A stretch of 64,000 nucleotides of DNA from Parahoeflea olei (GTDB taxonomy: Bacteria; Pseudomonadota; Alphaproteobacteria; Rhizobiales; Rhizobiaceae). The stretch is from the NCBI RefSeq assembly GCF_001703635.1, contig NZ_LQZT01000001.1:489146-553145 (forward strand), read 5' to 3'. The position numbers and the translations under genes were made by a program. The notes under the pieces were generated by a model. That model made no database searches. It was not told the origin of the DNA and saw nothing but the letters and a program-made list of their open reading frames with translations. Of the stretch, positions 1 to 8,019 are shown in pieces. Numbering within the stretch: the stretch's first letter is position 1; each line of letters starts with the position of its first letter.

Positions 1-413
1 CGGACATGGCGCTCTACGCCATCGCCATCGTCGATATCTGGATGTGGGCGCCGTTCGTGATGCTGTTGTCGCTGGCGGGGCTTTCGGCGGTGCCCAAGCA
101 CCTCTACGAGGCGGCCGAAATCGACCGCGCCTCGGGGCTTTACACCTTCTTCCGCATCACGCTGCCGCTGGTGGCCCCGATCCTGATGATCGCCATCATC
201 TTCCGAACCATGGAAGCCTTCAAGACCTTCGATCTCGCCTATGTGCTGTCGTCCCAGCCGACCACCGAACTGATCGCGATCCGGCTCTACAAGATGGCGT
301 TCCAGGAATGGCAGACGGGCATGTCCTCGGCATTCGCCTACATCGTGCTGATCATGGTCGTGGCGATCACCAATATCTACGTGAAATACCTCAACAAAGT
401 GAAGGCGCGCTGA
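1..413 (+). CDS. Sugar ABC transporter permease (MalF type), C-terminal part
   Basis: This is the last 136 or so residues of an inner-membrane permease; the 5' end lies before the window and the reading frame is open from base 3. It carries the MalF/MalG coupling-helix (EAA) motif in 'LYEAAEIDRASGLYTFFRI', which docks on the ATPase, followed by two hydrophobic helices and a short basic C-terminus. The stop is one base before the next permease gene, so the two are co-transcribed and would form the membrane heterodimer. The gene order permease, permease, small protein, ATPase, ATPase recalls the rhizobial glycerol/polyol transporters, but the substrate cannot be read from this fragment. Confidence 0.9.
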   Translation, partial: DMALYAIAIVDIWMWAPFVMLLSLAGLSAVPKHLYEAAEIDRASGLYTFFRITLPLVAPILMIAIIFRTMEAFKTFDLAYVLSSQPTTELIAIRLYKMAFQEWQTGMSSAFAYIVLIMVVAITNIYVKYLNKVKAR

Positions 414-414
414 C

Positions 415-1374
415 ATGGCTGGCGTACGCACATCCCGGGAAATCGTCTCGAACAGGATCGCCGTCGTGGCGGTGTTCGTGGCCCTCGCCATCATGCTGAC
501 CCCGATCTACTGGATCGCATCGACGGCCTTCAAGCCGCGCAATCTCGCCACCACGATCCCGCCGACGGTGGTGTTCGAGCCGACCGTCTCGCCCTTCGTC
601 AAGCTCTTCACCAAGCGCTCGCAGCTGCGCGAGCAGCCCAGCCAGGAAGAATATGACGCGGCCCCCTGGTGGGAGAAGATGGTGTTCGACGGCGGCGAGA
701 AGGTGGTTCGCAATGCCAAGACCGGAGATGTCACCCTGTCCGGCTATGGCGACCGTTTCACCAACTCGCTGATCATCTCCATCGTCTCGACGATGCTCGC
801 CGTGTCGATGGGAACGCTGACGGCCTACGGATTCAGCCGCTTCAAGGTGGCGGGCGAGGACGACTGGCTGTTCTTCATCCTGTCGACCCGTATGCTCCCC
901 CCCGTGGTGGTGGCGATCCCGATGTTCCTGATGTACCGCGTGGTCGGCCTCAATGACACGCATCTGGGCCTGATCATCGACACCGCCTTCAACCTGAGTT
1001 TTTCGGTGTGGATCATGAAGGGCTTCATCGACGAGATCCCGCGCGAATACGAGGAAGCGGCGCTGGTCGATGGCTACACGCGCATGCAGGCCTTCTTCAA
1101 GGTGGTGCTGCCCGAGGCGCTGACCGGCATGGCGGCCACCGCCGTGTTCTGCTTCATCACCGCGTGGAACGAATATGCCTTCGCGCTGATCATGACCAAC
1201 CGCAACGCCCAGACGGCGCCGCCCTACATTCCCTCGCAGGTCGGCAGCGGGCTTCCCGACTGGACCGTGATCGCCGCCGGCACCCTGTTGTTCCTCATAC
1301 CCGTTGCCATTTTCACTTTCCTCCTGCGCAACCACCTGCTGCGCGGCATGTCCTTCGGAGCGATCCGCAAATGA
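415..1374 (+). CDS. Sugar ABC transporter permease (MalG type)
   Basis: A 319-residue inner-membrane permease of the carbohydrate uptake family 1. The EAA loop is visible as 'EYEEAALVDGYTRMQAFFKV' near residues 210-230, and about six membrane segments are predicted by hydrophobicity. Between the first helix and the second there is an unusually long polar stretch of about 70 residues (roughly 40-110), rich in charged residues and tryptophans, that should lie in the periplasm and could contact the binding protein. The start has one base after the previous stop. Its own stop overlaps the next start as ATGA. Substrate unknown. Confidence 0.9.
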   Translation: MAGVRTSREIVSNRIAVVAVFVALAIMLTPIYWIASTAFKPRNLATTIPPTVVFEPTVSPFVKLFTKRSQLREQPSQEEYDAAPWWEKMVFDGGEKVVRNAKTGDVTLSGYGDRFTNSLIISIVSTMLAVSMGTLTAYGFSRFKVAGEDDWLFFILSTRMLPPVVVAIPMFLMYRVVGLNDTHLGLIIDTAFNLSFSVWIMKGFIDEIPREYEEAALVDGYTRMQAFFKVVLPEALTGMAATAVFCFITAWNEYAFALIMTNRNAQTAPPYIPSQVGSGLPDWTVIAAGTLLFLIPVAIFTFLLRNHLLRGMSFGAIRK

Positions 1375-1643
1375 GTTTTCGCAAGTTCAACCAGCATATT
1401 CTCGCCCCGGCGGCGCAAGGCCTGATGATCTTCGGCATCATCTCGCTGTGCCAGCCCTGGAGCCTGTTCCTGCACAAATATGGCGTGACGCTCACGCTGA
1501 TCGGGCTGGTGGCCTTTCTGGTCACCTCCAAGATCGCGCCGGAGCCGGACCCCGAGGAGGATTTCTTCGACGAGTCGCTCGATGTGCTTGAGATCAACCA
1601 TGCCGCCCGCCCGGCAGGCTCCGGCACCGGGAGCAAAGGCTGA
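1371..1643 (+). CDS. Small membrane protein with acidic tail inside ABC operon
   Basis: A 90-residue protein that starts in an ATGA overlap with the permease and ends in a TGATG overlap with the first ATPase, so it is translationally coupled on both sides. It has two hydrophobic segments (about residues 10-28 and 34-51) and then a strongly acidic cytoplasmic-looking tail with the run PDPEEDFFDES. I do not recognise a named family. The rhizobial glycerol ABC operon also contains a small membrane protein (GlpU/DUF2160), and this may be an analogue, but that is an inference from position only. A role as an accessory subunit of the transporter is the simplest reading. Confidence 0.8.
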   Translation: MSFRKFNQHILAPAAQGLMIFGIISLCQPWSLFLHKYGVTLTLIGLVAFLVTSKIAPEPDPEEDFFDESLDVLEINHAARPAGSGTGSKG

Positions 1644-2731
1644 TGGCGCAGATCGATATCCGCAACGTGCAGAAATTCTTCGGCCACCTGCAGGTGCTGA
1701 AGGATCTCAACCTGACCATCAAGGACGGCGAATTCGTGGTCATGCTCGGCCAGTCCGGCGGCGGCAAGACCACCGCCCTGCGCGCCATCGCCGGGCTTGA
1801 AACCGTAAGCTCCGGCCAGATCCTGATCGACGGCGTGGAAGTGCAGGACCGCAAGGCGGCCGACCGCGACATCGCCTTCGTGTTCCAGTCGTTTTCGCTC
1901 TACCCGCACATGACCGTGCGCGAAAACATCGCCTTCCCCCTGCGCGCCGTGCGCATGAATGCGGCCGACCGGGACAAGGCGGTGACCGAAGTGGCGTCCA
2001 CGCTTCAAATCTCGCAGCATCTCGACCGCAAGCCGTCGGCGCTGTCGGGCGGCGACATGCAGCGCGTGGCGATCGGCCGGGCGCTGGTGCGCCGGCCGCA
2101 GGCCCTGCTGATGGACGAACCGCTCGGCGTGCTCGACGCCAAGCTGCGCGAACAGATGCGCGCCGAAATCAAGCGCCTGCACATCGCCCGCGGCTCGACC
2201 TCGGTCTATGTCACCCACGACCAGATCGAGGCCATGAGCCTCGCCGACCGCATCGTCATCCTGCATGACGGCGTGCTCCAGCAGGTGGGCGCGCCCGACG
2301 AGGTCTATCTGCACCCCACCAACCTGTTCGTGGCGACCTTTGTCGGTTCGCCGGTGATGAACGTCAACGGGGTCCGCATCGAGGGCAACAGCGTGATGCT
2401 GAACGACGCAAGCCGCGGCTTCACCTTTCCGGATCCGGTCCTTGCCGGGCTCAGCGGAGGAGCCGGCGGCATAACGATGGGCGTGCGCCCGGAAGCCGTC
2501 CTGCTCCGCCATGAGCCGGCGGAAGGCTATGTCCAGGCCGTGACCACCAATATCGAGCCGCTCGGCAGCCACGACATCGTCGATGCGCAGGTGGACGGCG
2601 CAGTGCTGCGCGCGCGCACCGAAAGCGGCTTCGTGACCGGGGAGGGCCAGACGCTCTGGGTCCGGATCGATCCCGCCCAGGCGCATTTCTTCGACACGGC
2701 CACGGGCCTCACATTGCGGGGAGCGAACTGA
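1643..2731 (+). CDS. Sugar ABC transporter ATPase 1
   Basis: A 362-residue MalK/UgpC-family ATPase. Walker A is GQSGGGKTT (residues 36-44), the signature is LSGGDMQR, Walker B is LLMDEP, followed by the switch histidine in YVTHDQ. The C-terminal about 120 residues form the usual OB-like regulatory domain. Walker A has GGG where the sister ATPase has GAG, and the D-loop region reads LGVLD instead of the common LSALD. Two different ATPases encoded side by side suggest a heterodimeric motor, as in the rhizobial glycerol system GlpST. Its stop overlaps the next start by one base. Confidence 0.93.
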   Translation: MAQIDIRNVQKFFGHLQVLKDLNLTIKDGEFVVMLGQSGGGKTTALRAIAGLETVSSGQILIDGVEVQDRKAADRDIAFVFQSFSLYPHMTVRENIAFPLRAVRMNAADRDKAVTEVASTLQISQHLDRKPSALSGGDMQRVAIGRALVRRPQALLMDEPLGVLDAKLREQMRAEIKRLHIARGSTSVYVTHDQIEAMSLADRIVILHDGVLQQVGAPDEVYLHPTNLFVATFVGSPVMNVNGVRIEGNSVMLNDASRGFTFPDPVLAGLSGGAGGITMGVRPEAVLLRHEPAEGYVQAVTTNIEPLGSHDIVDAQVDGAVLRARTESGFVTGEGQTLWVRIDPAQAHFFDTATGLTLRGAN

Positions 2732-3822
2732 TGGCCGATATCGCACTCAAGGGCATCACCAAGAAATTCGGGCCCAACACCGCCTTGCGCGATCTCGATC
2801 TCGACATCAAGGACGGCGAATTCTTCGTGCTTCTGGGGCAGACCGGAGCAGGCAAGACCACCACGCTGCGCGTCATCGCCGGACTGGAAAAGCCCAATTC
2901 CGGACAGGTCATGATCGATGGCCATGATGCCACCCACTGGAACGCCGCCGAGCGCGACGTGGCGCTGGTGCTGCAGCAATATTCGCTCTACCCGCGCATG
3001 ACCGTGCGCGGCAATCTCGAGTTCCCGCTCAAGTCGCGCACCCACAATTTCACCGCCGCCGAGATCGCCGACCGCGTCAACCGGGTGGCGGAGACCTTGC
3101 GCATCACCCGCCTGCTCGACCGCAAGGTCGAACGCCTGTCGGGCGGCGAGATGCAGCGCGTCTCGATCGGCCGCGCGATCGTGCGCCAGCCGCGGGTGTT
3201 CCTGATGGACGAGCCGCTGTCGGCGCTCGACGCCAATCTGCGCGACGTGTTGCGGGTCGAACTCAAGAAGCTGCACAACGATCTGGGCGCCACCTTCGTG
3301 TTCGTCACCCACGACCAGGTCGAGGCGATGTCGATGGGCGACAAGATCGGCGTGCTCAACAGGGGCCGGCTGGTGCAGGTCGGCACACCGTCGGAAATCT
3401 ACGCCAAACCGCTCAACACCTTTGTCGCCCGGGCGGTGGGCACCCCGCCGATGAACCTGATGGACGGGGTGCTGACGGGGGATGGGGCGCTGCTGGACAT
3501 GGGCGGCTTCAAGCTTCCGATCGCCGAGCGTCACGGTCCTGACGGCCACCGGTTGCGCTTCGGCATAAGGCCGGAAAACATGGTTCTCTCCGACGACGGC
3601 CCGGCAGCCGCCCGGGTGTTCGACATCGAAAACCACGGGGTTCTGAAAATCCTGACCCTCGACGTCAACGGAACCCATCTGCATGCGACCGTCTCCGCAC
3701 AGACCCAGGTGCATATCGACGAGACCGTGAAATTTGGCTGGAAGCCCGACAAGGTCCTGTCCTTCGATCCGTTGACCGGCATGAATCTCGGCCTCGGTCA
3801 GGAGGGGCGGGACAGCGTTTAG
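2731..3822 (+). CDS. Sugar ABC transporter ATPase 2
   Basis: A 363-residue MalK/UgpC-family ATPase, the partner of the one before it. Walker A is GQTGAGKTT, the signature LSGGEMQR, Walker B FLMDEP with the common D-loop LSALD, and the switch region VTHDQ. It ends with the regulatory domain (from about residue 240). Last gene of the operon; a short convergent intergenic region follows, with a weak GC hairpin (CCGGAC/GTCCGG at 3853-3858 and 3870-3875). It would power the uptake of the same unknown sugar or polyol as the permeases upstream. Confidence 0.93.
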   Translation: MADIALKGITKKFGPNTALRDLDLDIKDGEFFVLLGQTGAGKTTTLRVIAGLEKPNSGQVMIDGHDATHWNAAERDVALVLQQYSLYPRMTVRGNLEFPLKSRTHNFTAAEIADRVNRVAETLRITRLLDRKVERLSGGEMQRVSIGRAIVRQPRVFLMDEPLSALDANLRDVLRVELKKLHNDLGATFVFVTHDQVEAMSMGDKIGVLNRGRLVQVGTPSEIYAKPLNTFVARAVGTPPMNLMDGVLTGDGALLDMGGFKLPIAERHGPDGHRLRFGIRPENMVLSDDGPAAARVFDIENHGVLKILTLDVNGTHLHATVSAQTQVHIDETVKFGWKPDKVLSFDPLTGMNLGLGQEGRDSV

Positions 3823-3915
3823 AGCGCTCTCCCAGGGCGCGGAGCGGTTCGTCCGGACCAAAGGGGGTGTCCGGGCGGGCCGTTCCCGCATTTGTGGCCA
3901 GCTTTGCGCTGCCGC

Positions 3916-4899
3916 TCAGGCCGTCATGCCGAAACGGCTCCGGTATGCCGGCCAGACCTCCGGGTTGCAGAAATTGAGCGGCATGTCGCCGGCCAGAATC
4001 CGGCGCGTCTCCATGACCACGCCCTGCCCCATCCGCAGCATGCTTTCCTCCGTGATCCCGGCCATGTGCGGGGTCAGGATCACGGTGCGAAGCGTGAGCA
4101 GAGGATGGTCGCGCGGCAGCGGCTGGCGGTCGAACACGTCGATCGCCGCGCCGCCAAGGCGCCCCTCTCGGAGCGCGGCCAGCAGCGCTGCCTCATCGAC
4201 CACCGGACCGCGCGCGACATTGACCAGGATCGCGCCCTCCCGCATGCGCGCCAATTCGGCGGCCCCGATCAGGCCACGGGTCTCGTCGGTGAGCGGACAG
4301 CACAGCGCCACGACATCGCTCTGCGCCAGAAGATGGGTGAGATCGCACGCTTCCGCCCCCGCCGGCAGATCGTTGGGCCGCGAGGTCAGGGCAAGCACCC
4401 GCATGCCGAAACCGTGATAGGCGATGCGATGCAGTGCACGGCCGACATTGCCCATGCCGACGATGCCGAGCGTCCGGCCGCTCAATTCCCGGCCATGGTC
4501 GGAATGGGCCCGCGCCGTTGCCCATCCGCCGGACCTGAGGTCAGCGCTCACTTCGGGATATTTCCGCAACAGCGCGAGCGCCGACCAGATGCAATGCTCG
4601 GCCACGGTGACCGCGTTCACGCCCGGCACATTCGCCACCAGAACGCCTGCGCGGGTGGCAGCCTCGACCGGGATCATGTCGAGCCCCGCCCCATGCCGCA
4701 CGGCCGCCCTGAGCTCGGGTTCGCGCGGAAAAATCTCCGCCGGGATCGGCGCGCGCACCACGATGATCGAAGCGCCAGCGCTTTCCTCGATGATCGCTTC
4801 GGGCGTGGGCTCGCTGGCGATCACCAGCGTGCCGAGATCACGCAAATCGCGGGTCACCTCAGGGTGCAGCGGGTGAGTTGAAAAGATCACGTCGGACAT
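3916..4899 (-). CDS. D-isomer-specific 2-hydroxyacid dehydrogenase (SerA-like)
   Basis: A 327-residue NAD(P)-dependent dehydrogenase of the phosphoglycerate dehydrogenase superfamily. The Rossmann motif GMGNVG lies at residues 148-153, the substrate-binding arginine is R230 (VNVARG) and the catalytic histidine H278 (TPHMAG). At the position where SerA and relatives have the acid that pairs with this histidine (E269 in E. coli SerA, 29 residues after the arginine) this protein has glutamine (Q259, in DVFDRQP). The family oxidises or reduces 2-hydroxy/2-keto acids. It is the last gene of a minus-strand operon with a regulator and a dehydratase, so a sugar-acid breakdown product is a likelier substrate than phosphoglycerate. 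There is no C-terminal ACT domain. Confidence 0.85.
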   Translation of the reverse strand: MSDVIFSTHPLHPEVTRDLRDLGTLVIASEPTPEAIIEESAGASIIVVRAPIPAEIFPREPELRAAVRHGAGLDMIPVEAATRAGVLVANVPGVNAVTVAEHCIWSALALLRKYPEVSADLRSGGWATARAHSDHGRELSGRTLGIVGMGNVGRALHRIAYHGFGMRVLALTSRPNDLPAGAEACDLTHLLAQSDVVALCCPLTDETRGLIGAAELARMREGAILVNVARGPVVDEAALLAALREGRLGGAAIDVFDRQPLPRDHPLLTLRTVILTPHMAGITEESMLRMGQGVVMETRRILAGDMPLNFCNPEVWPAYRSRFGMTA

Positions 4900-4928
4900 C
4901 GCATCCCGCTGTCATTGAGTTGAAGGGA

Positions 4929-5660
4929 TCACACATGCGCCCGCGGCAGCGCATCCTGCAACGGGTTTTTCTCACCGCTGGCTTCGAGGATCTCGGTCCA
5001 GTAGCTCTGCGCCCGGCCCAGATGGGTGTTCATCAGCGCCTGGGCGAGGATGCTGTCGCGCCGGTACAGCGCGTCGAAGATCTGCATGTGTTCGTTGTGC
5101 GACTTGATGTTGCGCTCGACCTTGCCGAAATAGATCGGCAACCGCTGTTCGCTGGCCGCATAAAAGCTCGAACAGATCTTGTAGAACATCTCATTCTGGG
5201 TGGCGCGCACGATCTCGAGGTGAAACTCGCCATCGAGCCGGTGCAACCCGAGCCCGTCAGCGATCTGCTTTTCCGAGCGGGCGAGAATGTCGCGCAGCCG
5301 GTCGAGATTGTCGTCGGTCGCGCGCTGGGCGGCGAGTTCCGCAGCCTTGATCTCGTGGATCTTGCGCAGTTCCACCGCTTCGAAGATCTGCCGCGGCATC
5401 AGTTGCACGCCCGCGCGCGCGAGCAGCGCCATCGAACTAAGGCCCGCCGAATCCATGGTGAGATAGATGCCCGACTTGGCGCGCCGCTCGATCAGTTGCA
5501 GCGCTTCGAGGATCGCCAGCGATTCCCGCACCTGGCCGCGGCTGACCGCAAAATGCTCGGCGAGTTCCCGCTCGGAGGGCGCCTTGTCTCCATTGGCGCC
5601 GGCCGTCTTGACGATATGGGCCACGAGGGCGGGGAGGAATTCGCTTTCGGTATTGTTCAT
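4929..5660 (-). CDS. GntR-family regulator with FCD domain
   Basis: A 243-residue transcription regulator of the FadR subfamily. The winged helix-turn-helix covers about residues 25-68 (SERELAEHFAVSRGQVRES). The C-terminal helical FCD domain shows the metal-binding set D143, H147, H191 and H213, the pattern of FCD proteins that sense carboxylic acids or sugar acids. Its start overlaps the stop of the dehydratase as ATGA, so it is the third gene of the operon it probably controls. FCD-GntR proteins typically bind TGGTNNNACCA dyads, and two perfect copies lie in the divergent promoter region at 7831 and 7969; binding there is inferred. Confidence 0.88.
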   Translation of the reverse strand: MNNTESEFLPALVAHIVKTAGANGDKAPSERELAEHFAVSRGQVRESLAILEALQLIERRAKSGIYLTMDSAGLSSMALLARAGVQLMPRQIFEAVELRKIHEIKAAELAAQRATDDNLDRLRDILARSEKQIADGLGLHRLDGEFHLEIVRATQNEMFYKICSSFYAASEQRLPIYFGKVERNIKSHNEHMQIFDALYRRDSILAQALMNTHLGRAQSYWTEILEASGEKNPLQDALPRAHV

Positions 5661-6826
5661 AAGGGTCTGGCGTATTTCTGCAGGATGGCTTCGCGGATCG
5701 TGAAGCCGAGGCCCGGCTTTTCAGGGAATGCGATCATGCCATCGCGGGCTTCGACCGTTTCGTCAATGATATCATGTATCATCGGATTGGCGCCAAGGGA
5801 AAACTCGACCGTGAAGCTCGCCGGCGATGCGGCGCAGACATGCAGCCCCGCGAAGAAGCAGGGCGCGCCCGCCCACAGATGCGGCGCAAGCCGCAAGTTG
5901 AACGCCGAGGCAATGGTGCCGATGCGCATGGCTTCGGTGATGCCGCCGCAAAAGGCCGGATCGGGCTGGAAGATGTCGGCCGCCCTCAGAACGGCGAGAT
6001 CGCGAAAGGCATAGCGCGTCGCTTCGCTTTCCCCGGTGGCGACCGGGATCGGCACAGCCGCGCGCAGTTCGGCAATGCCGGCCTTGTCGTCGGCGATGAT
6101 CGGTTCCTCGAACCAGGCAAGATCGCAATCCGCGACCAGATGCGAAAACCGTTTGGCTTCCGCGACCGTGTAGGTGCCATGGGCATCGACGGCGAGTTCG
6201 ATGTCCGGGCCGATCGCCTTGCGCGCCGCCCGGACGCGCTGCGCCGACACATGCGGCGCGGCGTCCATCGCGCCCACCCGCATCTTCACCGCCCTGAACC
6301 CGGCGGTGTCGATATAGGATTGCAGCTGCTCGCCGATCTTGTCCGCCCCGGCCCATCCGCCGGAAGCATAGGCCTGCATCCGGTCCGCCTTGCGTCCGCC
6401 GAGAAGCTTCCAGACCGGCTTGCCCTCGGACTTGCCCAGAATGTCCCACAGCGCGATGTCGATGGCGCTGATGGCCGCAACGGTGAGCCCCCGCCGCGCC
6501 ATCTCCGGCATGGCATGGCCCGCCATCGCCGCCTTGTGCGCGCGCACGCCGTTGTAGAGATCTTCCCAGATGAAGGCGATATCGGCCGGGTCGCGGCCGA
6601 TGATGCGCGGACCGAAATCCTCATTCAGCAGCCGCACCAGGGTGGCGTAGTCTCCGGAGCTGCCGGCGGCATTCTTGCCCTCCCCCCAGCCCACCAGCCC
6701 ATCATCGGTCTCGATGCGCAGGATGGCGCTGTCGAAGGTGCGCAGGGTCCCGAAATCGCTGGTGTGCTGGCGGGCCTGCTCGATCGGGATCTGGATCCAC
6801 CGCGCCTCAACGGATTTGACTTTCAT
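5657..6826 (-). CDS. Mandelate racemase / sugar-acid dehydratase (enolase superfamily)
   Basis: A 389-residue enzyme of the enolase superfamily, mandelate racemase subgroup. The catalytic set is complete: K181 and R183 (KMR in place of KxK), metal ligands D214, E240 and E266 (VDAHG, WFEEP, TGES), and the D289-H316 dyad (QPDP and APHLW). These enzymes abstract the proton next to a carboxylate and usually act as sugar-acid dehydratases. Exact substrate cannot be told from the sequence. Start chosen at the ATG at 6826, 59 bases after the upstream epimerase gene; an upstream in-frame start would add only a basic, unconserved-looking stretch. It overlaps the regulator gene by 4 bases. Confidence 0.9.
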   Translation of the reverse strand: MKVKSVEARWIQIPIEQARQHTSDFGTLRTFDSAILRIETDDGLVGWGEGKNAAGSSGDYATLVRLLNEDFGPRIIGRDPADIAFIWEDLYNGVRAHKAAMAGHAMPEMARRGLTVAAISAIDIALWDILGKSEGKPVWKLLGGRKADRMQAYASGGWAGADKIGEQLQSYIDTAGFRAVKMRVGAMDAAPHVSAQRVRAARKAIGPDIELAVDAHGTYTVAEAKRFSHLVADCDLAWFEEPIIADDKAGIAELRAAVPIPVATGESEATRYAFRDLAVLRAADIFQPDPAFCGGITEAMRIGTIASAFNLRLAPHLWAGAPCFFAGLHVCAASPASFTVEFSLGANPMIHDIIDETVEARDGMIAFPEKPGLGFTIREAILQKYARPL

Positions 6827-6885
6827 GACAGGGACCCTCGCATCCCGGCGGCGGACCACCCGCCCCGGCAGACCGCCTCCAAGCT

Positions 6886-7773
6886 TTACTTGATCAACGG
6901 CAAGATCGTTTCTGCCGTGATCCGCATCTGGTCCGAGTAGAACTTCTCCGTAAGTAGGCTCGAGCCATGATCCTGGATGAATTTGAGCTGCTCGGGCGAG
7001 ATGTCGACCGGATCGCGCTCGACCATGTCGGGATAGATCGCGGCCGGCGTGCGGTCGACCGGGGCGACGAACTCGTTGGTGAGCGCGCCGTCATAGCCGA
7101 TCTCCTTGAGGGTGGCCACGATCTTGGGCCAGTCGAGATGGCCAAGACCGGCGGCGAAGCGGTTGTTGTCGGCAACATGGAAATCATAGAGCCGTTTGCC
7201 AGCAAGCCGGATGGCGTCGTAGATGTCGGATTCTTCCATGTTGAGGTGATAGGCGTCGAGGCACACGCCGCAATCGGGGTGCACCGCATCGGCGAGCGCC
7301 AGCGCCTGGGCGCAGCGGTTGAAGATATAGGTCTCGAAGCGGTTGAGCGGCTCGATGGCGATCTTCACCCCCACCTTCTGGGAATGCGCAAAACATTCCT
7401 TGGTGGCGTCGACCAGCCATCCCCATTCCTCGGCTTCGGTCGCATCGGGCTGCACCTTGCCCACGGTCGCCGGCACCAGCGTGATGATCTCGCCCTCGAG
7501 TTCGCTCACCATGGTCAGCACGCTTTTCACGTAATCGACCGTGCGCGCACGCTGGCCTTCGTCCTTGGCGGCGAGGTTCCGCTCGCCGAGCGTCAGCGTC
7601 ACCGCGCCCCAGCAGCGAATGCCATGCTCCTTGAGCAGCGCCCGGGTTTCCTTGGTGTCGTACTGGGTCGGCTCGCCGGAAATCTCGATGCTCTCATAGC
7701 CGAATTGCTTGATGCGCCGAAGCGTGACCTCAAGCGGCTCGGCCCGCATCCAGTTGTGTGTCGACAGGTGCAT
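6886..7773 (-). CDS. Sugar phosphate isomerase/epimerase-like TIM barrel
   Basis: A 295-residue protein of the AP-endonuclease-2/xylose-isomerase-like TIM-barrel family, which includes ketose 3-epimerases and inosose dehydratases. Metal-binding positions look intact: the glutamate in IEPLNRFE, the aspartate in CLDAYH, a following histidine pair and the last glutamate in NEFVAP. The start is decided by the Shine-Dalgarno: GGAGG sits six bases before the ATG at 7773, while the ATG two codons earlier would have no spacing. First gene of the minus-strand operon epimerase, dehydratase, regulator, dehydrogenase. Reaction on a keto-sugar or inositol-like compound is likely, substrate unknown. Confidence 0.88.
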   Translation of the reverse strand: MHLSTHNWMRAEPLEVTLRRIKQFGYESIEISGEPTQYDTKETRALLKEHGIRCWGAVTLTLGERNLAAKDEGQRARTVDYVKSVLTMVSELEGEIITLVPATVGKVQPDATEAEEWGWLVDATKECFAHSQKVGVKIAIEPLNRFETYIFNRCAQALALADAVHPDCGVCLDAYHLNMEESDIYDAIRLAGKRLYDFHVADNNRFAAGLGHLDWPKIVATLKEIGYDGALTNEFVAPVDRTPAAIYPDMVERDPVDISPEQLKFIQDHGSSLLTEKFYSDQMRITAETILPLIK

Positions 7774-7830
7774 GCTCATCCTCCCTGGAAGCAGGGCTCC
7801 TCCACCCCGCACTCATTGCAAACGCCATTC

Positions 7831-7841
7831 TGGTTAGACCA
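7831..7841. promoter_or_regulatory. Candidate FCD-GntR operator, copy A
   Basis: TGGTTAGACCA, a perfect 4-3-4 dyad matching the TGGTNNNACCA core known for FadR/PdhR-type GntR regulators. It lies 57 bases before the start of the minus-strand epimerase operon, which contains such a regulator. Confidence 0.65.
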
Positions 7842-7968
7842 ATTAATCCGGATTTTTCACATAATCAAGCCTGAGATGAGATTTTGCAGAGCGATTTCCA
7901 ACAAAATCCGTGTATTTTCCACCTTGCGCACCGATTGGAAAAATGATGTCGTAGCAGCCTTGAGTTTT

Positions 7969-7979
7969 TGGTATTACCA
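7969..7979. promoter_or_regulatory. Candidate FCD-GntR operator, copy B
   Basis: TGGTATTACCA, a second perfect 4-3-4 dyad in the same 246-base divergent region, 40 bases before the GTG start of the plus-strand epimerase. Together with copy A (138 bases apart, centre to centre) it could let one regulator control both directions. Confidence 0.65.
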
Positions 7980-8019
7980 GATTAGTTCGAATGCATATGC
8001 GTGGAACGGGGAGACCGGC

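Noticed and set aside
3853..3875. CCGGAC/GTCCGG hairpin between converging genes as terminator
   Set aside because: Only a 6-base stem with an 11-base loop and no T-run on either strand; too weak to list as a terminator.
3892..4881. A 329-codon plus-strand frame opposite the hydroxyacid dehydrogenase
   Set aside because: Low-complexity shadow; the minus strand has intact Rossmann and catalytic motifs.
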